DNA of 14,044 nucleotides, from contig JAEXJH010000105.1 of assembly GCA_023445955.1 (NCBI GenBank), forward strand, positions 1-14,044, in the 5' to 3' direction. The translations under genes and the position numbers were made by a program. The DNA is from Pseudomonadota bacterium. GTDB lineage: Bacteria; Pseudomonadota; Alphaproteobacteria; Caulobacterales; Caulobacteraceae. The notes under the pieces are model-generated. The model saw only the letters and a list, made by a program, of their open reading frames with translations. It made no database searches and had not been told where the DNA came from. Positions 12,716 through 14,044 of this stretch are shown here, piece after piece; within the stretch, counting starts at the first letter, position 1; the number at the start of each line of letters is the position of its first letter.

Positions 12716-13342
12716 CTAGAGCGTCTCCGCCTTGCGCAGGCCCGCCAGCACCGACCAGACGGTCAGCTTCAGCGAAACGAGCGCGTTCCAGCCAGCCATC
12801 GACAGCCCCAGGAACACCCAGGCGGCCTTGTCGCACATCGGCGCCTTGATCTGCATCGTGCCGTTCAGCATGGCCGACAGGTTGGTCGCGCTGGCCGCGC
12901 CGCTGCCGGTGCAGGTGGTCGGACCCGGCCACCACTTCCACTCGACGCCGGCGTGGAAGACCGCGAGACCCGCGCCGTACAGGAAGATCGCGCCCAGCAG
13001 CAGGTTCACCGGTTGGCGCAGGCGCGCAGCCACCGGCGTGCGCTGCAAGATCGCGCCGATCAGGCCGACGGTCGCGGCGACCCAATAGACCTCACGCGCC
13101 TTCAGGCACAGGTGGCAGGGAGCAAGATGGCCGAAGGTCTCGAAGCTGTGGGCGATGGCCAGCATCAGGACGCTGGAGAACAGCGCCACCAGCGGCCACT
13201 CGCGGGTCACCAGGTCGTAGACGACGCCGATGAAGCTCTGGGCCTTCGTTTCGACGGGCGCCGGCGCGGGGCCGCGCACGGGCGTAGCCGCGGGCGGTTC
13301 GCCGCCGGCCGGGATTTCGGTCTTCAGGTCTTCAGTCGTCAC
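12716..13342 (-). CDS. dsbB: DsbB-family disulfide bond formation protein
   Basis: A 208-residue inner membrane quinone reductase that reoxidises the periplasmic DsbA by passing electrons to ubiquinone. After a 45-residue Pro/Ala-rich cytoplasmic N-terminus come four hydrophobic segments. The first catalytic pair is Cys76-x-x-Cys79 (APCHLCLKAREVYW, with the Arg that contacts quinone), and the second loop has VEWKWWPGPTTCTG (Cys144) and APMCDKAAW (Cys170). This is the alphaproteobacterial DsbB pattern. The start is the GTG at 13340-13342, overlapping the upstream stop (GTGA); the longer open frame is a shadow of the upstream gene. It lies between a DedA-superfamily gene and coq7, which makes the quinone it uses. 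The gene symbol follows family membership. Confidence 0.92.
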   Translation of the reverse strand: MTTEDLKTEIPAGGEPPAATPVRGPAPAPVETKAQSFIGVVYDLVTREWPLVALFSSVLMLAIAHSFETFGHLAPCHLCLKAREVYWVAATVGLIGAILQRTPVAARLRQPVNLLLGAIFLYGAGLAVFHAGVEWKWWPGPTTCTGSGAASATNLSAMLNGTMQIKAPMCDKAAWVFLGLSMAGWNALVSLKLTVWSVLAGLRKAETL

Positions 13343-13947
13343 GCGGCGCAAGCTCCAGCATGTCCGCCCCCGCCAATGAAGTGGCTGGCCCCCAAGCCGA
13401 TGACAAGGAGGGCGATCAAAATCCCGGCGAACAGCGCCAGGCGGCGCTCGACGATCGGCATCATGGCCGGGCCGAACTTCTTGACGATGAAGGCGACCAT
13501 GAAGAAGCGCGCGCCGCGCGTCACGGCCGAGGCGGCCAGGAAGATCGGGAAGCTGAACGCGGCCAGGCCCGAGGCGATGGTCACCAGCTTGTAGGGGATG
13601 GGGGTCAGGCCCTTGGCCAGGATCACCCAGACGCCGTACTTGCCGTACCAGCACTGGAACTGGTCCAGGCCGCCGGTGTGGCCGGTCGCGGCCATCATCC
13701 ACAGGCCGAAGTCGCGCAGGAAGTAGCCGATGCACCAGCCCAGCGCGCCGCCCAGCACCGAGGCGATCGTGCAGATCAGGGCGTAGCGCCAGGCCTTTTC
13801 CGGCTTGGCCAGCACCATCGGGGCCAGCATCACGTCCGGCGGGATCGGGAAGAACGAGCTCTCGGCGAACGAGACGGCGAACAGGCTCACCGGAGCGTGG
13901 CGGGAAGCGGCCAGGTTCATGACCCAGTCGTAGAGGCGACGCAGCAT
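13339..13947 (-). CDS. YqaA/DedA-superfamily (VTT domain) membrane protein
   Basis: A 202-residue inner membrane protein. The N-terminal part (MLRRLYDWVMNLAASRHAPVSLFAVSFAESSFFPIPPDVMLAPMVLA) shows the YqaA-type signature E-S-S-F-F-P-I-P-P-D-V. The centre has a Gly-rich helix ASVLGGALGWCIGYFLRDFG, then the re-entrant region KYGVWVILAKGLTPIPYKLVTIASGLAAFSFPIFLAASAVTRGARFF, matching the VTT/SNARE-associated fold with its conserved Pro and Arg. DedA relatives are linked to lipid flipping and envelope homeostasis; the exact substrate for YqaA-type proteins is not settled. The ATG at 13945-13947 with CGGAG five to six bases upstream is preferred over the longer frame from 14037, whose first 30 residues are basic and non-conserved-looking. 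First gene of the operon with dsbB and coq7. Confidence 0.88.
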   Translation of the reverse strand: MLRRLYDWVMNLAASRHAPVSLFAVSFAESSFFPIPPDVMLAPMVLAKPEKAWRYALICTIASVLGGALGWCIGYFLRDFGLWMMAATGHTGGLDQFQCWYGKYGVWVILAKGLTPIPYKLVTIASGLAAFSFPIFLAASAVTRGARFFMVAFIVKKFGPAMMPIVERRLALFAGILIALLVIGLGASHFIGGGGHAGACAA

Positions 13948-13987
13948 GCGAACTCCGATGACGTGACGGCTCGGTGGTAAAGCGTGA

Positions 13988-14027
13988 GCGCGAAAAGTGT
14001 AAGCGCTTTTGGCGCGGGCCTTGGCCC
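13988..14027. promoter_or_regulatory. Paired palindromes upstream of the yqaA-dsbB-coq7 operon
   Basis: GCGC-g-AAAAG (13988-13997) and CTTTT-g-GCGC (14006-14015) are complementary apart from one central G/G, with an 8-base spacer. Immediately beyond lies GGGCC-TT-GGCCC (14016-14027), a second perfect palindrome. They lie 40-80 bases before the likely start and could be operators or, if transcribed, leader hairpins. Confidence 0.45.
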
Positions 14028-14044
14028 TTACGCGCAAAACGCCC

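Noticed and set aside
12081..13085. Upstream extension of the M1 peptidase frame to 920 residues
   Set aside because: It crosses coq7 and dsbB on the same strand in another frame; the signal peptide and ribosome binding site place the start at 12080.
13343..13735. Upstream extension of the dsbB frame
   Set aside because: It is a shadow inside the YqaA-type gene; the GTG at 13342 gives a complete DsbB.

Overview
The window is a GC-rich, gene-dense stretch of a bacterial chromosome. Gene content, frequent GTG and TTG starts, Stop-Start overlaps and protein style (argH beside tlpA, GluQ-RS, Coq7, DsbB, a GreA/B-family protein) point to an alphaproteobacterium, most likely Caulobacter or a close relative. 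I infer this from family knowledge, not from a search. I see no rRNA, tRNA, CRISPR array, transposon or phage gene, so this is ordinary chromosome with short, structured intergenic regions.

Left part (1-2562): the 5' two thirds of argH (arginine biosynthesis) on the minus strand, abutting head to head with tlpA, a membrane-anchored thioredoxin-like protein. tlpA overlaps a GNAT acetyltransferase by a GTGA junction. Next (2607-4890) comes a plus-strand cassette: a palindromic operator-like region, an acyltransferase-3 membrane protein, a six-span membrane protein of unknown role, and a winged-helix regulator. A perfect 14-bp hairpin at 4903-4934 closes it and also faces the convergent pair tetR-gluQ (minus strand). 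TetR is divergent from a 36-residue single-span membrane peptide, with AGAT/ATCT repeats between them.

Middle (6838-9748): a GreA/GreB-family protein, an AlkA-like DNA glycosylase, an HNH endonuclease, an unrecognised acidic 113-residue protein and a 94-residue protein ending in an ESFPxSDP-type tail. The gaps between the last three hold the most unexplained structure in the window. Four inverted repeats lie at 8755-8856, one of them a perfect 12-bp stem holding the ribosome binding site of the next gene. A chain of hairpins ends in a U-tract terminator at 9221-9429, which looks like a structured RNA or an attenuating leader.

Right part (9741-14044), minus strand: a VanZ-like membrane protein, a secreted M1-family metallopeptidase whose TTG start is preceded by a ribosome binding site inside a perfect 9-bp hairpin, and a tightly coupled operon yqaA-like (DedA superfamily) - dsbB-like - coq7. 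TlpA and DsbB are both thiol-redox proteins of the envelope, and Coq7 makes the ubiquinone that DsbB reduces. This gives the right-hand operon a plausible common theme, although that link is inference.

I did not find a clear-cut new multi-gene system. The best candidates for undescribed biology are the RNA-like region at 9221-9429, the two genes with ribosome binding sites locked in perfect hairpins, the operator-bearing acyltransferase/membrane protein/winged-helix cassette, and the TetR/small membrane peptide pair.
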